Positions 34,124 through 43,843 of a stretch of DNA of 64,000 nucleotides are shown here, in pieces. Position 1 is the stretch's first letter. Every line of letters begins with the position of its first letter. A model generated the notes under the pieces. That model was not told the DNA's origin. It saw only the letters and a list, made by a program, of their open reading frames with translations, and did no database searches. Position numbers and translations under genes: made by a program. The DNA comes from Pseudoalteromonas atlantica (GTDB lineage: Bacteria; Pseudomonadota; Gammaproteobacteria; Enterobacterales; Alteromonadaceae): positions 248,001-312,000 of the forward strand of contig BJUT01000001.1 in assembly GCA_007988745.1 (NCBI GenBank). Direction: 5' to 3'.

Positions 34124-34756
34124 TTAGGTAAGTAATGCACGTAAAAACATTTCTGTATATAACGTAAGGGGTTTACTTGATTGGGTAAGTTTAGCGCGCA
34201 TAACGGCGCCTTCCCAGCCAATCCAAAAATATTCACTCATAAGCTGCGTATCAACAGTTTTAGCAATCGTGCCTTGTTGCTGTGCTTCATTTAAACACTG
34301 CTCCACTTGCTGCTGCCATGCTACGTAGCTTTGTAGTAGGCGGATTTTAAATTCATCACTTAAATGATTGAGCTCTTGATTTAAATTGCCGACCAAACAA
34401 CCGCGTTTGTACTGGTATTTTTGCATGCCCATAATGGCACTTTGCGTAAAGTGAATTAAGCGCTCGAGGGGCGGTGTATTGCTATCGGTTAAATATTTTT
34501 TGAGCTTAGTAATAAAGTAGTCATCGTAGGCATTTACTAAGGCAATACCAAACGCTTCTTTACTTTTAAAGTAATGATAAAACGAGCCTTTAGGCACGCC
34601 GGCTTTTTTTAAAATGGTATCAAGGCCAGTTGCGCTAAAACCAAATTCAGTTAAGGTTTCTAGTCCAACCCTAATAAGGTGCGCTTTGGTATCGGCGTTT
34701 TCGCGAGGTATTTTAGGGGGTCTTCCGCGCCGTGCAGGTGCCCTAGCAGTGTTCAT
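34124..34756 (-). CDS. acuR: TetR-family regulator AcuR
   Basis: 210 residues. The N-terminal AT-hook-like ARRGRPPKIPR is followed by the TetR helix-turn-helix at ~30-75 (TLTEFGFSATGLDTILKKAG, VPKGSFYHYFKSKEAFGIAL). The ligand domain has AYDDYFITKLKKYL, YKRGCLVGNLNQELNHLSD and FWIGWEGAVMRAKL. The GCLVGNLNQE and YFWIGWEGA segments match AcuR of Rhodobacter, the acryloyl-CoA- or acrylate-responsive repressor of acu genes. It lies directly upstream of acuI, with palindromes before both genes. Confidence 0.88.
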   Translation of the reverse strand: MNTARAPARRGRPPKIPRENADTKAHLIRVGLETLTEFGFSATGLDTILKKAGVPKGSFYHYFKSKEAFGIALVNAYDDYFITKLKKYLTDSNTPPLERLIHFTQSAIMGMQKYQYKRGCLVGNLNQELNHLSDEFKIRLLQSYVAWQQQVEQCLNEAQQQGTIAKTVDTQLMSEYFWIGWEGAVMRAKLTQSSKPLTLYTEMFLRALLT

Positions 34757-34796
34757 TATAAGTAACCCCTAATAGCCTTTTTAAAGTTAACCCATA

Positions 34797-34815
34797 TTAG
34801 ACCGATCGACTTTAA
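34797..34815 (-). promoter_or_regulatory. AcuR operator upstream of acuR
   Basis: TTAGACCGATCGACTTTAA, centred on CGATCG, matches the acuI operator at eleven consecutive positions (TAGACCGATCG). It lies about 45 bp before the acuR start, in the promoter position. Confidence 0.75.
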
Positions 34816-35364
34816 TTAATCAAGCATAAATACCAATTGTTTAAAAATAAATCGTTAAAGCTGTTTTTTAAACAAAAGGGCAAATTGCAATAAAATCGTC
34901 ATGATTACATTTTTGTTTGGAACTTAGCCAAAAAAGGTGTGTCGGATAAATAGGTCGTGTTGATTTTTGCTGGTTAAATTTGCAGTGGTGTTTGGCATTT
35001 AGACAAGGCGGTAATGCACCATAAATACCAACTATATGCTGCCCATTAGCTGCTTTCATTAAGCAGTTATTTAATCGCTTTAATGGGAATATTTAAATCA
35101 GCAAAGTAGAACACGCCTTAGCACATAAGTGCATTTAAGCGGTTAGATAGCCGTATTGTAAATTAAAGAAGCAGTAAGAAATGAAGTGGTGCGACCACTG
35201 TGTTTTTATTAATGTTAAATTATTTTTGCATCAGCATGTTAGTTAATGTCAAACAAATTAATTAATTTTGCTATTTGAATTTAACATTTTTATTAACTAT
35301 TCATTAAATGTAGATTTCACTAATGCTACAAAATTTATAATTAAAAAAGGTGAGGATATTACCG
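34816..35364. other. Non-coding region before rmf
   Basis: About 550 AT-rich bases. A 63-codon minus-strand frame (34868-35059) lacks a ribosome site and any family signal, so I do not call it. The 3' part holds the rmf promoter; AGGTGAGG lies just before the rmf start. Confidence 0.35.
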
Positions 35365-35535
35365 ATGAAGAGACAAAAAAGAGATCGTTTAGAAAGAGCT
35401 CATTCTCAAGGTTTTAAAGCAGGTTTAGCCGGGCGCTCAAAAGAGCTATGCCCTTATCAGCAAATCGATCCTAAGTCAGAATGGTTAGGCGGTTGGCGTG
35501 AAGCAATTGAAAACCGAAACATGTATAAAACCTAA
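35365..35535 (+). CDS. rmf: Ribosome modulation factor
   Basis: 56 residues, MKRQKRDRLERAHSQGFKAG, then GRSKELCPYQ, SEWLGGWREAIE and RNMYKT. It is a full match in length and pattern to RMF, the small basic protein that dimerises 70S ribosomes into 100S particles in stationary phase. The start at 35365 is chosen over an in-frame GTG at 35350; AGGTGAGG lies upstream. A strong terminator follows and the gene is monocistronic. Confidence 0.95.
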   Translation: MKRQKRDRLERAHSQGFKAGLAGRSKELCPYQQIDPKSEWLGGWREAIENRNMYKT

Positions 35536-35557
35536 TTCATCAGATAAGAATTAACGT

Positions 35558-35585
35558 AAAAAGGCCTCCAACTGGAGGCCTTTTT
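35558..35585. terminator. Bidirectional terminator between rmf and fabA
   Basis: AAAAAGGCCTCC and GGAGGCCTTTTT form a perfect 12-bp stem around AACT. It separates two convergent genes. Confidence 0.92.
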
Positions 35586-35605
35586 GCATACATTCATTAC
35601 TAATT

Positions 35606-36121
35606 TTAGAATGCGCTTGTGTCTTGAAATAAGCCCACTTTTAAATCTTTTGCTTCGTAAATTACGCGGCCATCTACTTCAACTGTGCCATCAGCCATAC
35701 CCATAAATAGTTTACGCTTAATTACACGTTTCATATCAAGGCGGTACGTTACTTTTTTAGCGGTAGGTAAAATTTGACCGGTAAATTTAACTTCACCCAC
35801 ACCTAAAGCACGGCCTAAACCAGGGCCACCAGACCAGCCTAAGAAAAAGCCAACGAGTTGCCACATAGCATCTAGCCCTAAACAACCTGGCATAACTGGG
35901 TCGCCTTTAAAATGGCAATCGAAAAACCATAGGCTTGGGTCAATATCAAGCTCAGCTACGATTTGGCCTTTACCGTGCTCGCCGCCATCAGCAGTGATTG
36001 AAGTAATACGGTCCATCATTAACATGTTGTCGCTTGGTAAACGGCAGTTACCTTCACCAAACATTTCACCTTGACCACATAGGATCAAATCTTCTTTTGT
36101 ATAGCTATTTTTAGGTTCCAT
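35606..36121 (-). CDS. fabA: 3-hydroxydecanoyl-ACP dehydratase/isomerase
   Basis: 171 residues, the usual FabA length. The hot-dog fold active site shows [28 protein letters not shown] sequence, with catalytic His (in [11 protein letters not shown]) and Asp (in LGLDAMWQ). [12 protein letters not shown] and [10 protein letters not shown] are family-typical. It makes the trans-2/cis-3 decenoyl-ACP branch point of unsaturated fatty acid synthesis. A FabR operator lies upstream. Confidence 0.96.
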   Translation of the reverse strand: MEPKNSYTKEDLILCGQGEMFGEGNCRLPSDNMLMMDRITSITADGGEHGKGQIVAELDIDPSLWFFDCHFKGDPVMPGCLGLDAMWQLVGFFLGWSGGPGLGRALGVGEVKFTGQILPTAKKVTYRLDMKRVIKRKLFMGMADGTVEVDGRVIYEAKDLKVGLFQDTSAF

Positions 36122-36157
36122 AACACTTATCTTCGCTTAGAAATTGCCAAGTACTTT

Positions 36158-36175
36158 AGCGTACACTTGTACGCT
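36158..36175 (-). promoter_or_regulatory. FabR operator upstream of fabA
   Basis: AGCGTACACTTGTACGCT, a palindrome matching the FabR consensus (AGCGTACA-NN-TGT(A/T)CGCT), 37 bp before the fabA start. FabR represses fabA and fabB according to the unsaturated-to-saturated acyl pool. Confidence 0.85.
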
Positions 36176-36325
36176 AAACAACTCGGAGCAGTTGAAAAAA
36201 ACACTTTTTTGCGTGATTTATCGCCAATCAGTAGTGGCGATTGCTTTTTGCACTATAAAACCGCGCAATTACAATCAGAAATCATTATAATTACCCCTGA
36301 CTTATAACCAGTTTAAAGGAAGTTT

Positions 36326-37183
36326 ATGATCCTTTTTGTTAACTCACTAACAGTGATTGATTTTTCTTACTTATGTAACAAACGCGGCGCCGTTGGCGAG
36401 AGCTGGATTGTTGACTTAACGTTGCATGGCAAGCTAAATGAAGAGTCTATGGTGTTAGACTTTGGCTTAGTTAAAAAGCAAATTAAAGGCATAATTGACG
36501 ACTGTTTAGACCACAAACTAGCAATTGCTAAAGGTTTAAATGGCACAGTACAAGAATTTGATTCGCACAAAACGCTCGATTGCACATTTGGCGATAACCA
36601 TCATTTAGCAATGAGTGCTCCGCATCAAGCTTATTGCATGATAGATGCACCAGAAATTAGCGTTGAATCAGTGACTGAATTTTTAATCGACACTATTTTA
36701 CCAAAACTGCCAGGAAACATTGAAAAAATTGAGTTGTCGCTTAAACCAGAGCACAGCCAAAGTTTTTATTATCATTACAGCCATGGCCTTAAAAAGCACG
36801 ATGGTAACTGTCAGCGTATTATTCATGGCCATCGCTCGCAAATTGGTATTAGTTTAGATGGTATGTCTATGCCACGCTTACAAAAGCAATGGGCAGAAAA
36901 ATGGCAAGATATTTACTTAGCCACGCGTGAAGACCAAATCGCTGCAAGCGAATTAAAACACATAAGCGCTAAAAACGATGATGTGTGTTTTGCTTACACC
37001 GCTGCACAAGGATACTTTGAAATGGCGATAAGCGAGTCACGCTGTGACATTTTACCTGTTGATACAACGGTAGAATGTATTGCTCAGCACCTTGCTGAGC
37101 AAGTTAAGGCAGAATACCCAAACAAAGACGTAAAAATTACCGCTTATGAAGGCGTAGGAAAGGGATCGATTAGTTATGCTTAA
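36326..37183 (+). CDS. Tandem-domain 6-pyruvoyl-tetrahydropterin synthase (QueD-like) protein
   Basis: 285 residues made of two T-fold halves. The first half (~1-125) has GESWIVDLTLHGKL in place of the HGHxY segment, but keeps MVLDFGLVKKQIK and CLDHK. The second half (~145-285) has the Cys and zinc histidines (SHGLKKHDGNCQRIIHGHRS) and the C-terminal Glu segment (ITAYEGVGKGSISY), but no LDH motif. Active-site residues are thus split between halves. QueD-like proteins make 6-carboxytetrahydropterin for queuosine. AAGGAAG precedes the ATG. It overlaps the M23 peptidase gene by 8 bp, so they are coupled. The function of this fused form is inferred, not proven. Confidence 0.8.
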   Translation: MILFVNSLTVIDFSYLCNKRGAVGESWIVDLTLHGKLNEESMVLDFGLVKKQIKGIIDDCLDHKLAIAKGLNGTVQEFDSHKTLDCTFGDNHHLAMSAPHQAYCMIDAPEISVESVTEFLIDTILPKLPGNIEKIELSLKPEHSQSFYYHYSHGLKKHDGNCQRIIHGHRSQIGISLDGMSMPRLQKQWAEKWQDIYLATREDQIAASELKHISAKNDDVCFAYTAAQGYFEMAISESRCDILPVDTTVECIAQHLAEQVKAEYPNKDVKITAYEGVGKGSISYA

Positions 37184-37994
37184 AACTCTTTTAGCCACAG
37201 CGCTTGTAACCACAACTAGCTTTAGTGCATTAGCGCTTGAGCTAAAAGGGCACCTAATGCAGGGCGGCTTAGTGACTGGCAAGCTTGAGAATGTAAAGTC
37301 GGTATCGCTAGATGGTAAAACATTAAAGTTATCAGACTCTGGCGATTTTGTGTTTGGCTTTGGTCGCGACGCGAAAGCAAAACACGCCCTTACGTGGGTA
37401 GATAATAACGGTAAAACACACACGCAAGATTTAATGATCACTAAACGTGATTATAAAATTGATAAAATTACCGGTGTGGCAAAAAAGTATGTGTCGCCCC
37501 CTAAAGAAGTAAGCGCACGTATTAGCCGTGAGGCACAAGCAATACGTAAAGCGCGCGCAGTTAACTCTGATTTACAGTACTTTTTAGACCCGGTATTAAA
37601 GCCTGCACAAGGGCGTATATCGGGGGTTTATGGTAGCCAACGATATTTTAACGGTGAACCGCGACGCCCACATTTTGGTTTAGATATTGCCAATAAAACC
37701 GGCTCGCCTGTTTATGCTCCGATTAGTGGCACCGTGGTGTTTGCTGACCCCGATTTATACTACTCTGGCGGTACGCTTATTATTGACCATGGCCATGGCG
37801 TTACCTCTACATATATTCATTTAAGCAAATTAGATGTAAAAGTAGGCGATACAATAAGCCAAGGCGACAAAGTTGCCGAAATAGGTGCAACAGGGCGTGT
37901 AACAGGCCCACACCTTGATTGGCGTTTTAACTGGGAAGGCGAGCGCCTAGACCCAGCATTATTGATGCAAGATAAGCTTGCTAATAAAAAGTAG
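37176..37994 (+). CDS. M23-family peptidoglycan endopeptidase
   Basis: 272 residues. A signal peptide (LLATALVTTTSFSALA) is followed by a ~110-residue N-terminal beta domain and an M23 (LytM) domain at ~145-265. Zinc ligands appear in RRPHFGLDIANKTGSP (HxxxD) and YIHLSKLDVK. The final motif is GPHLDWRFNWEG, with HLD in place of the usual HxH. It likely cleaves peptidoglycan cross-bridges in the periplasm. The pairing of a pterin synthase, this peptidase and a thioesterase is close (overlap, then 6 bp), so one operon. Confidence 0.87.
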   Translation: MLKTLLATALVTTTSFSALALELKGHLMQGGLVTGKLENVKSVSLDGKTLKLSDSGDFVFGFGRDAKAKHALTWVDNNGKTHTQDLMITKRDYKIDKITGVAKKYVSPPKEVSARISREAQAIRKARAVNSDLQYFLDPVLKPAQGRISGVYGSQRYFNGEPRRPHFGLDIANKTGSPVYAPISGTVVFADPDLYYSGGTLIIDHGHGVTSTYIHLSKLDVKVGDTISQGDKVAEIGATGRVTGPHLDWRFNWEGERLDPALLMQDKLANKK

Positions 37995-37999
37995 ATACT

Positions 38000-38434
38000 A
38001 TGACAGACATTAACCGCGATGCAATTATTGCAAAGCGTATTGAAGACTCAACGACCTCGGTTACTAAAACGGTGTTTCCTGGGCGCACTAATCATCACAA
38101 CACATTATTTGGTGGCGATGCGTTAGCATGGATGGACGAGGTTGCTTTTATTGCCGCCACTCGTTTTTGCCGAAAGCCGTTAGTGACGATTTCATCTGAT
38201 AGAGTTGATTTTAAAGAGGCTATTCCAGCGGGGACTTTTGCTGAGCTAATTGCTAAAGTTGTGCATGTGGGCAATACATCACTTAAAGTGGATGTGGATA
38301 TTTGTTTAGAGACCATGCATAAAGATGATAAGCACTCGGCTATTTCAGGCAGCTTTACCTTTGTAGCCGTAGATGATGATCACAGACCGACACCGGTTGT
38401 GTGCGATAAAATGATTTACGGTTTTGATAAGTAA
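38000..38434 (+). CDS. Acyl-CoA thioesterase (hot-dog, YciA-like)
   Basis: 144 residues. The hot-dog fold has TVFPGRTNHHNTLFGGDALAWMDE with the catalytic Asn/Asp region, then ATRFCRKPLVTISSDRVDFK and VGNTSLKVDVDI. The length and NTLFGG motif fit the YciA/BACH-type acyl-CoA hydrolase family. It starts 6 bp after the M23 gene. Terminator follows. Confidence 0.88.
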   Translation: MTDINRDAIIAKRIEDSTTSVTKTVFPGRTNHHNTLFGGDALAWMDEVAFIAATRFCRKPLVTISSDRVDFKEAIPAGTFAELIAKVVHVGNTSLKVDVDICLETMHKDDKHSAISGSFTFVAVDDDHRPTPVVCDKMIYGFDK

Positions 38435-38455
38435 ATATTAAGGCAAGCGGCCTTT

Positions 38456-38484
38456 AAATAAGCACCTTTATTAGGTGCTTATTT
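38456..38484 (+). terminator. Terminator of the pterin synthase-M23-thioesterase operon
   Basis: AAATAAGCACCT pairs with AGGTGCTTATTT around TTATT; T-rich 3' flank. Confidence 0.8.
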
Positions 38485-38643
38485 AATTACAGCAAAAGAA
38501 CACATCATACTAACTAATTGTAAAAGCAATCTTAGCAGCTATAAAAATATATAGATTAGATCAGCAAAGAGGGAGGTATAAAAAAGGCATGAAATACATG
38601 CCTTAAAAAATAACGAATTATACACACTATAAGTGCAGAGGTG

Positions 38644-39966
38644 TTAAAGCACCATAGCCGCAATCCATCCAAATATAAGTAATGGAATATTAAAATGTAT
38701 AAAGGTGGGGATCACCGAATCTCGTATATGGTCATGTTGACCATCGGCATTTAAACCCGAGGTTGGCCCAAGTGTAGAGTCAGAGGCAGGAGAGCCCGCG
38801 TCACCTAATGCACCCGCTGTGCCCACTAAAGCCGCGGTCGCCATAACCGAGAAACCTAAATCTAAACATAAAGGAACAAATAAGGTAGCTATAATTGGCA
38901 CTGTAGAAAACGAACTACCAATACCCATTGTTATCAATAATCCCACCAATAAAATAGAGGCCGCAGCGAGGGGCTTATTGCCATCAAATAATGCAGCGCC
39001 ACTGTGAACTAAACTTGCTACATCACCGGTTGCTTTCATTACTGAGGCAAATCCTTGAGCCGAAATCATAATAAAGCCAATCATTGCCATCATGGCGACG
39101 CCTTTACTAAATACGTCGCCGTTTTCTTCCCACTTAACAACACCAAATACACTAAATATCATTACGCCAACAAGGCCGCCTAATATCATAGAGCCACTTA
39201 GGTTTTGTGCAACCAATGATGAAAGCACAGCAAACAAACCCACGATCATCACTTTTTTTGGCTTCTCAATGTCGCTAGCTTTGCTTTGTGTTGTTAACGG
39301 TTGCGCTTGGTAGTCACGGCGCTTTACGTAACTTATAAACACCGCAATAATTAACCCAACCAACATACCGCAGGCAGGAATAATCATTGCCATAGGCACT
39401 TGGGTGTTAACTATGTCTAGGCCGTTATCAACTAAGTTTTTATGCAAAATAGAGTATAAGTAAATGCCACCAAATCCATAAGGCAATACCATGTAAGAGG
39501 TAGCTAAACCAAACGTTAATATACAGGCAATGGCGCGACGGTCTAAACGTAGTTGATTAAACACAACCAGCAAAGGGGGGATTAAAATAGGTATAAAGGC
39601 TATGTGCACAGGCACTAAATTTTGAGAAGAAACAGCGCAGCCTAATATAATTAATAAAATAAAATAGCTTAAAAAGGTTTCGCTGCCAGCACCTTGTGCA
39701 TTCACTTTGTTTAATAGCTTTTCGGCGAGGATACGGGTTAATCCCGATTTTGAAATAGCCACTGCAAAGGCACCTAACATTGCGTAACTTAGTGCAATTT
39801 CAGCGCCGGCCGACAAACCAGAATTAAATGCATCAACACTTTCTTTTATCCCTAAACCCGCTGTTAAACCAGCTACAAGTGCACTAATTATCATAGCTAC
39901 AATGACATTTACACGTGCTAAGGAGAGCCCAAGCATTAAAATAACGCCTATAACAACCGCATTCAT
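38644..39966 (-). CDS. NhaC-like Na+/H+ antiporter family transporter
   Basis: 440 residues with ~12 membrane helices. It starts [20 protein letters not shown], an N-terminal helix of the short (Na_H_antiport_2/NhaC-like) family. [18 protein letters not shown] and [20 protein letters not shown] are conserved polar motifs likely at the ion site. The substrate could be Na+/H+ or an amino acid (YuiF-type relatives). The start is 9 bp after the tgpA stop on the same strand, so the gene may be the last of the MoxR operon. Confidence 0.82.
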   Translation of the reverse strand: MNAVVIGVILMLGLSLARVNVIVAMIISALVAGLTAGLGIKESVDAFNSGLSAGAEIALSYAMLGAFAVAISKSGLTRILAEKLLNKVNAQGAGSETFLSYFILLIILGCAVSSQNLVPVHIAFIPILIPPLLVVFNQLRLDRRAIACILTFGLATSYMVLPYGFGGIYLYSILHKNLVDNGLDIVNTQVPMAMIIPACGMLVGLIIAVFISYVKRRDYQAQPLTTQSKASDIEKPKKVMIVGLFAVLSSLVAQNLSGSMILGGLVGVMIFSVFGVVKWEENGDVFSKGVAMMAMIGFIMISAQGFASVMKATGDVASLVHSGAALFDGNKPLAAASILLVGLLITMGIGSSFSTVPIIATLFVPLCLDLGFSVMATAALVGTAGALGDAGSPASDSTLGPTSGLNADGQHDHIRDSVIPTFIHFNIPLLIFGWIAAMVL

Positions 39967-39974
39967 AGTTTTCT

Positions 39975-41936
39975 CTATTTTGAAGATTTAATTAATTTTA
40001 TCAGATCTTTAGCCTGATTTTTACGTTCTTTAGTAAAAGGTTTTTTAGCGTAGCGCACTTGATTAAATAAATAGCTAAATTCGCTTAAAGGTTCCGCAGT
40101 ATCAGGGCTTTGCTCAGCAAAGTATATTAACTGCTGATTAGGTGAATAGTGACTAGGCGCCGCTATGTCGTTTTTACCTGCCCAGTGCTTAATTGCCTCA
40201 AATTCTGAAACTAACGGCGGGCGTTTACTTTTATTGCGTGGCCAATTTAAATAAATAAAGTAAGCAGCAAAGCTAAAAGCAAGTCCTAAAATAACCGCTA
40301 AAGGTACCAGCCAAAGATGTTTACTACCAAAAAGTGATTTTAAAAAGTTGCTTTGCTTTTCTTCGTCAAAGCCAAGTACCCAGCTAGTCCATTGGTAATC
40401 AAGGGTTTCTAGTTTGAGCCTTAACCAATTAACGGCTGCAAAGTTACTTAAACTCACTAAGCCAAAATCGAGATTACTTTTAAATTCATCATTGAGTTCT
40501 TCGTTTTGCGAAAGTGAACCATTTAACCGCTCGGGGGCGACCACCGCAGTGGCATCAAAAATTTGCCACTGATTATTAATATACACTTCAACCCAAGCGT
40601 GGGCATCGTATTGACGAACCGATAAATAATTATTTGTTTGGTTTTTTTCACCACCTAAATAACCGCTGGCCAAGCGTGCGGGAATACCGGCGCTTCTAAA
40701 AATATACGCTGCTGCACTGGCGTAATGGCCGCAAAAGCCGCGCTTTTTATCAAATAAAAATTGATCAATAGTGCTGTCACCGGTCATTGGCTCAGGGGTT
40801 AACGTGTAACTAAATTCTTGTTTAGCAAAGTAGCTAAGCAATGCATTATAAAAGTCACTTTGCGAGGTTGTTGATTGTTTAAGTTTGGCAGCAAGCTTGG
40901 ATGCTTGTTGGTTTGTTTGGTTATTTAAGCGTGTGTAATAAGCGGTTTGCCAATTTGAAAGTTGCTCTGTACTCAGTGCTGCACTTGATACCTGATACTG
41001 CAAGCTTTTAGCTTGATATTGTTTTTTTCGAAGTAACCCTAGCGCATTACTTTCAACATTTTTATTGTTACTGGTTGCGTAATCAAGCCCATATAACCAT
41101 TTTTGATTAGCAGGCTCGGCAATAATAGTGTAGGTGTGTTGTATCGTAATTTGTTTATTGGGATCAGCGCTTTGATTATTATATTTTAATAAATCAGATG
41201 TTTTCCACGCTTTACCATCAAAGGTATCGTGCACAAGTGCTCGCCAATAATAAGGCGAGACGGGCGTGTCGTTATCAAAACGTGCTCTAAAAACCAGTTC
41301 ATCAGAATTAGACAGCTTTGCAATATCAAACGGGTCTACCTGTTCAGAGAGCCCTGTTTTAGCAAGCTTTGGCCCAGGTAACTGCCAAAAAGCGGGCATT
41401 TTAGGTAAAAACAACAGCAAAAATATTGCTAAAGGCAAAGCAATAAATAACAGCTTAGCACTTTGTTTAGAGGCTAATTTTAAACTATGCGAAGATTCAA
41501 TTAAGCTCAATACAGCAAAGTTGAGTAAAAATAGGGCGCTCATGGTTAAGGTGGTTATTATGCTTTGGTTAAACAAATACGCCGCTGAAATAGAAAAAAA
41601 CGTGAGTGTGACAATAATATGGTAATGTTTTTTTGTTTTAGCCTGCAGTAATTTAAAAATACTAGAGAGCAATAACATAGCAACAAATAATATTACTGTA
41701 TCGCCTATACCTATGGTGTAAATCATTAATATTAAAGCTAGTCCAGCCAAAATATTTGCAAGCCACGCGTTAGGTTTAGGGTTGTTAGTCAGTGTTAAGT
41801 ACACGTTCCAAAGACATAAAAGCGATAAAACCCCAATAAACAGTATGGGCATATGCGATAAATAAAACGCGAATAAGCAGGCGTATATAAAGCTCATTGC
41901 TAAATTAATTGCCCGGTAATTTAATAGCTCAGCCAT
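39975..41936 (-). CDS. Transglutaminase-like membrane protein (TgpA family)
   Basis: 653 residues. N-terminal ~190 residues hold six or so membrane helices (DUF3488-type). A periplasmic transglutaminase core follows at ~390-470, with catalytic Cys in [20 protein letters not shown], His in [14 protein letters not shown] and Asp in [10 protein letters not shown] further helix ([20 protein letters not shown]) and a cytoplasmic C-terminal tail end the protein. The MoxR-DUF58-TgpA trio is the conserved set. TgpA is essential in Pseudomonas aeruginosa; its substrate is unknown. Overlaps DUF58 by 8 bp. Confidence 0.9.
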   Translation of the reverse strand: MAELLNYRAINLAMSFIYACLFAFYLSHMPILFIGVLSLLCLWNVYLTLTNNPKPNAWLANILAGLALILMIYTIGIGDTVILFVAMLLLSSIFKLLQAKTKKHYHIIVTLTFFSISAAYLFNQSIITTLTMSALFLLNFAVLSLIESSHSLKLASKQSAKLLFIALPLAIFLLLFLPKMPAFWQLPGPKLAKTGLSEQVDPFDIAKLSNSDELVFRARFDNDTPVSPYYWRALVHDTFDGKAWKTSDLLKYNNQSADPNKQITIQHTYTIIAEPANQKWLYGLDYATSNNKNVESNALGLLRKKQYQAKSLQYQVSSAALSTEQLSNWQTAYYTRLNNQTNQQASKLAAKLKQSTTSQSDFYNALLSYFAKQEFSYTLTPEPMTGDSTIDQFLFDKKRGFCGHYASAAAYIFRSAGIPARLASGYLGGEKNQTNNYLSVRQYDAHAWVEVYINNQWQIFDATAVVAPERLNGSLSQNEELNDEFKSNLDFGLVSLSNFAAVNWLRLKLETLDYQWTSWVLGFDEEKQSNFLKSLFGSKHLWLVPLAVILGLAFSFAAYFIYLNWPRNKSKRPPLVSEFEAIKHWAGKNDIAAPSHYSPNQQLIYFAEQSPDTAEPLSEFSYLFNQVRYAKKPFTKERKNQAKDLIKLIKSSK

Positions 41937-42942
41937 TATTTGCTCCGCCGTATTCGCTCAGAAGTGCTAAACACTGTGATTTATCGTGCGTGTCGTTAGT
42001 TGCTTTGTAACTTGCTGAGGGCAAAATTAGTGTAAACGGTGTGTTGTTTTCGCATGCATTACACACTAAAAAGCAAAGCTGACTCAAGCGTTGCTCGGTG
42101 TTACCCGTTAGCAGGTTAAAATCAAAAACAATATCGGACTTTTTATAATCTATAAATTCTTTTACTAGCAACTGCTGCGATTTAGCGTAATGTTTCCATG
42201 AAATTCGCTGCAGCCCCATTTCTGGTAAATGCGTAATTAGCTCATCAAACTCTTCGCTGCCGGGCTCTTTAATACTTCCTGTTTGCGTTGTGTGTTCAAA
42301 CGTACTGTTGTAAGTGTCGTTTAATACATGCTCTGGCGCAGGGTAAACGTAAACAGAGTCATTGGGTTGTATATAACTCCACACGCTTACTAGCCCAAAT
42401 GGGTAATTACTGTGTATTTTAAAACGTTCAAGGGTATATTTACCGCGGGCATTATAAGGTAGGTTAATAATTAAAGCGCTGTCTTTGGGCGTAACTTGCG
42501 CTAAGTGCTTTGCGTATTCTGAGTCACTCGAGTAGCTAAGCGATACTGATTGCGTAAGTGTAGGGGCTTTTAAAATAAATTTAACCGAGCCTTTATTTGG
42601 TGAGAAGCTGGCAAAACTTTTTATATATTCAACTTTTAGCCCTTTGGCATTTGTATAACCAAGCAGCACAGCAATAATCATCACCACAAACATTAAATAA
42701 GCCATCACCAAAATTAAGTTATTTTGATAATTAATGCCCATAACAAAATTTAAAATAGCCACAATAATAAAGTAAAAGCCGAGCTGCGAGGGCACTACAT
42801 AAATATTGTTATGAGCCAGTTTAATGGATTGCTTTGAATGCTTGTTTTTAAGTAGTTTATTAAGTAAACGCTTTTTTAAAGCGCCTAATATACTGACCTT
42901 TTTGGCTTTTTTTTTAAATAACACGTTAAACTGGCACAGCAA
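41929..42942 (-). CDS. DUF58 protein
   Basis: 337 residues if the TTG at 42942 is used. A GTG at 42924, right after the MoxR stop, is equally possible; no good ribosome site distinguishes them. A basic N-terminus is followed by two membrane helices (LGFYFIIVAILNFVMGINYQ, LILVMAYLMFVVMIIAVLLG), then a cytoplasmic domain. DUF58 motif: GSEEFDELITHLPEMGLQRISWKHYAKSQQL region, which resembles von Willebrand-like partners of MoxR. Lies between moxR and tgpA with overlaps on both sides. Confidence 0.85.
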   Translation of the reverse strand: MLCQFNVLFKKKAKKVSILGALKKRLLNKLLKNKHSKQSIKLAHNNIYVVPSQLGFYFIIVAILNFVMGINYQNNLILVMAYLMFVVMIIAVLLGYTNAKGLKVEYIKSFASFSPNKGSVKFILKAPTLTQSVSLSYSSDSEYAKHLAQVTPKDSALIINLPYNARGKYTLERFKIHSNYPFGLVSVWSYIQPNDSVYVYPAPEHVLNDTYNSTFEHTTQTGSIKEPGSEEFDELITHLPEMGLQRISWKHYAKSQQLLVKEFIDYKKSDIVFDFNLLTGNTEQRLSQLCFLVCNACENNTPFTLILPSASYKATNDTHDKSQCLALLSEYGGANNG

Positions 42943-43831
42943 CGGTTTTTAAAATTTCATTTACTTGCGCTTCGCCCGACTCGTTATGCAAACCTAATCG
43001 GTGCTGGCACACACTTGCAAATACAGCTTGTACATCGTCAGGGGTTACAAACTCTCGCCCTTCAATAAATGCCCACGACTTAGCCGCTTTGGCCAGCGCC
43101 ATACTTGCCCGAGGGGAGAGAGAGCCTGCAAATGCTGCGCTTTGACGAGTATGCGTTACTAATTCAATAATATAATCGATTACAGGGCTACTTATTACAA
43201 TTTGGTTAATTAAGGTTTGAATTTGCTGTAGCTGCTTAGCGTCTATTCTTTGTGGTAATTGGCTGTAGTCTCGCGGTCTTATGTTTAAAATAAGTTGTTT
43301 TTCTGCCTCCTTAGGAGGAAAGCCTAAACTTATACGCATTAAAAATCGATCTAACTGCGATTCTGGAAGTGGGTAAGTACCCGACTGATAAAGCGGGTTT
43401 TGCGTGGCAATTACAAAAAAAGGATTTAGTAATGTGTACTTAGTACCATCTACTGTAACTTGCTGCTCTTCCATTGCCTCAAGCAATGCACTTTGCGTTT
43501 TAGGGCCCGCGCGGTTTATTTCATCTGCTAATACAACTTGGCTAAAAATCGGCCCTTTATGAAATGTAAACGTGTGCTCATTAGCGTTAAATACATTGGT
43601 TCCTAAAATATCGGCAGGTAAAAGATCGCTTGTAAATTGTATACGCTGATACGACAGCCCAAGCACAGCAGCAAGTGCATGTGAGAGCGTAGTTTTGCCC
43701 ATACCGGGTAAATCTTCTATCAGTAAATGTCCTTCACTGAATAAGCAGGTGAGTGCTAGTTTTATTTGTTGTTTTTTTCCAAAAATAACACTCGATAAAT
43801 CGTCGATAATTGCCGTAACAGTGCTTTGCAT
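42926..43831 (-). CDS. MoxR-family AAA+ ATPase
   Basis: 301 residues. Walker A LIEDLPGMGKTTLSHALAAV (~35-54), Walker B LADEINRAGPKTQSALLEAM and sensor VIATQNPLYQSGTYPLPESQ. The MoxR-typical ESQLDRFLMRISLG and GASPRASMALAKAAK-like C-terminal lid (LSPRASMALAKAAKSWAF) are present. It acts as a chaperone-type ATPase with VWA partners such as DUF58. Begins 12 bp after the response regulator. Confidence 0.93.
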   Translation of the reverse strand: MQSTVTAIIDDLSSVIFGKKQQIKLALTCLFSEGHLLIEDLPGMGKTTLSHALAAVLGLSYQRIQFTSDLLPADILGTNVFNANEHTFTFHKGPIFSQVVLADEINRAGPKTQSALLEAMEEQQVTVDGTKYTLLNPFFVIATQNPLYQSGTYPLPESQLDRFLMRISLGFPPKEAEKQLILNIRPRDYSQLPQRIDAKQLQQIQTLINQIVISSPVIDYIIELVTHTRQSAAFAGSLSPRASMALAKAAKSWAFIEGREFVTPDDVQAVFASVCQHRLGLHNESGEAQVNEILKTVAVPV

Positions 43832-43843
43832 ACTGACCTTATT

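Noticed and set aside
34868-35059. 63-codon minus-strand frame upstream of rmf
   Set aside because: No ribosome site and no recognisable sequence pattern; a mixed composition unlike neighbouring proteins.
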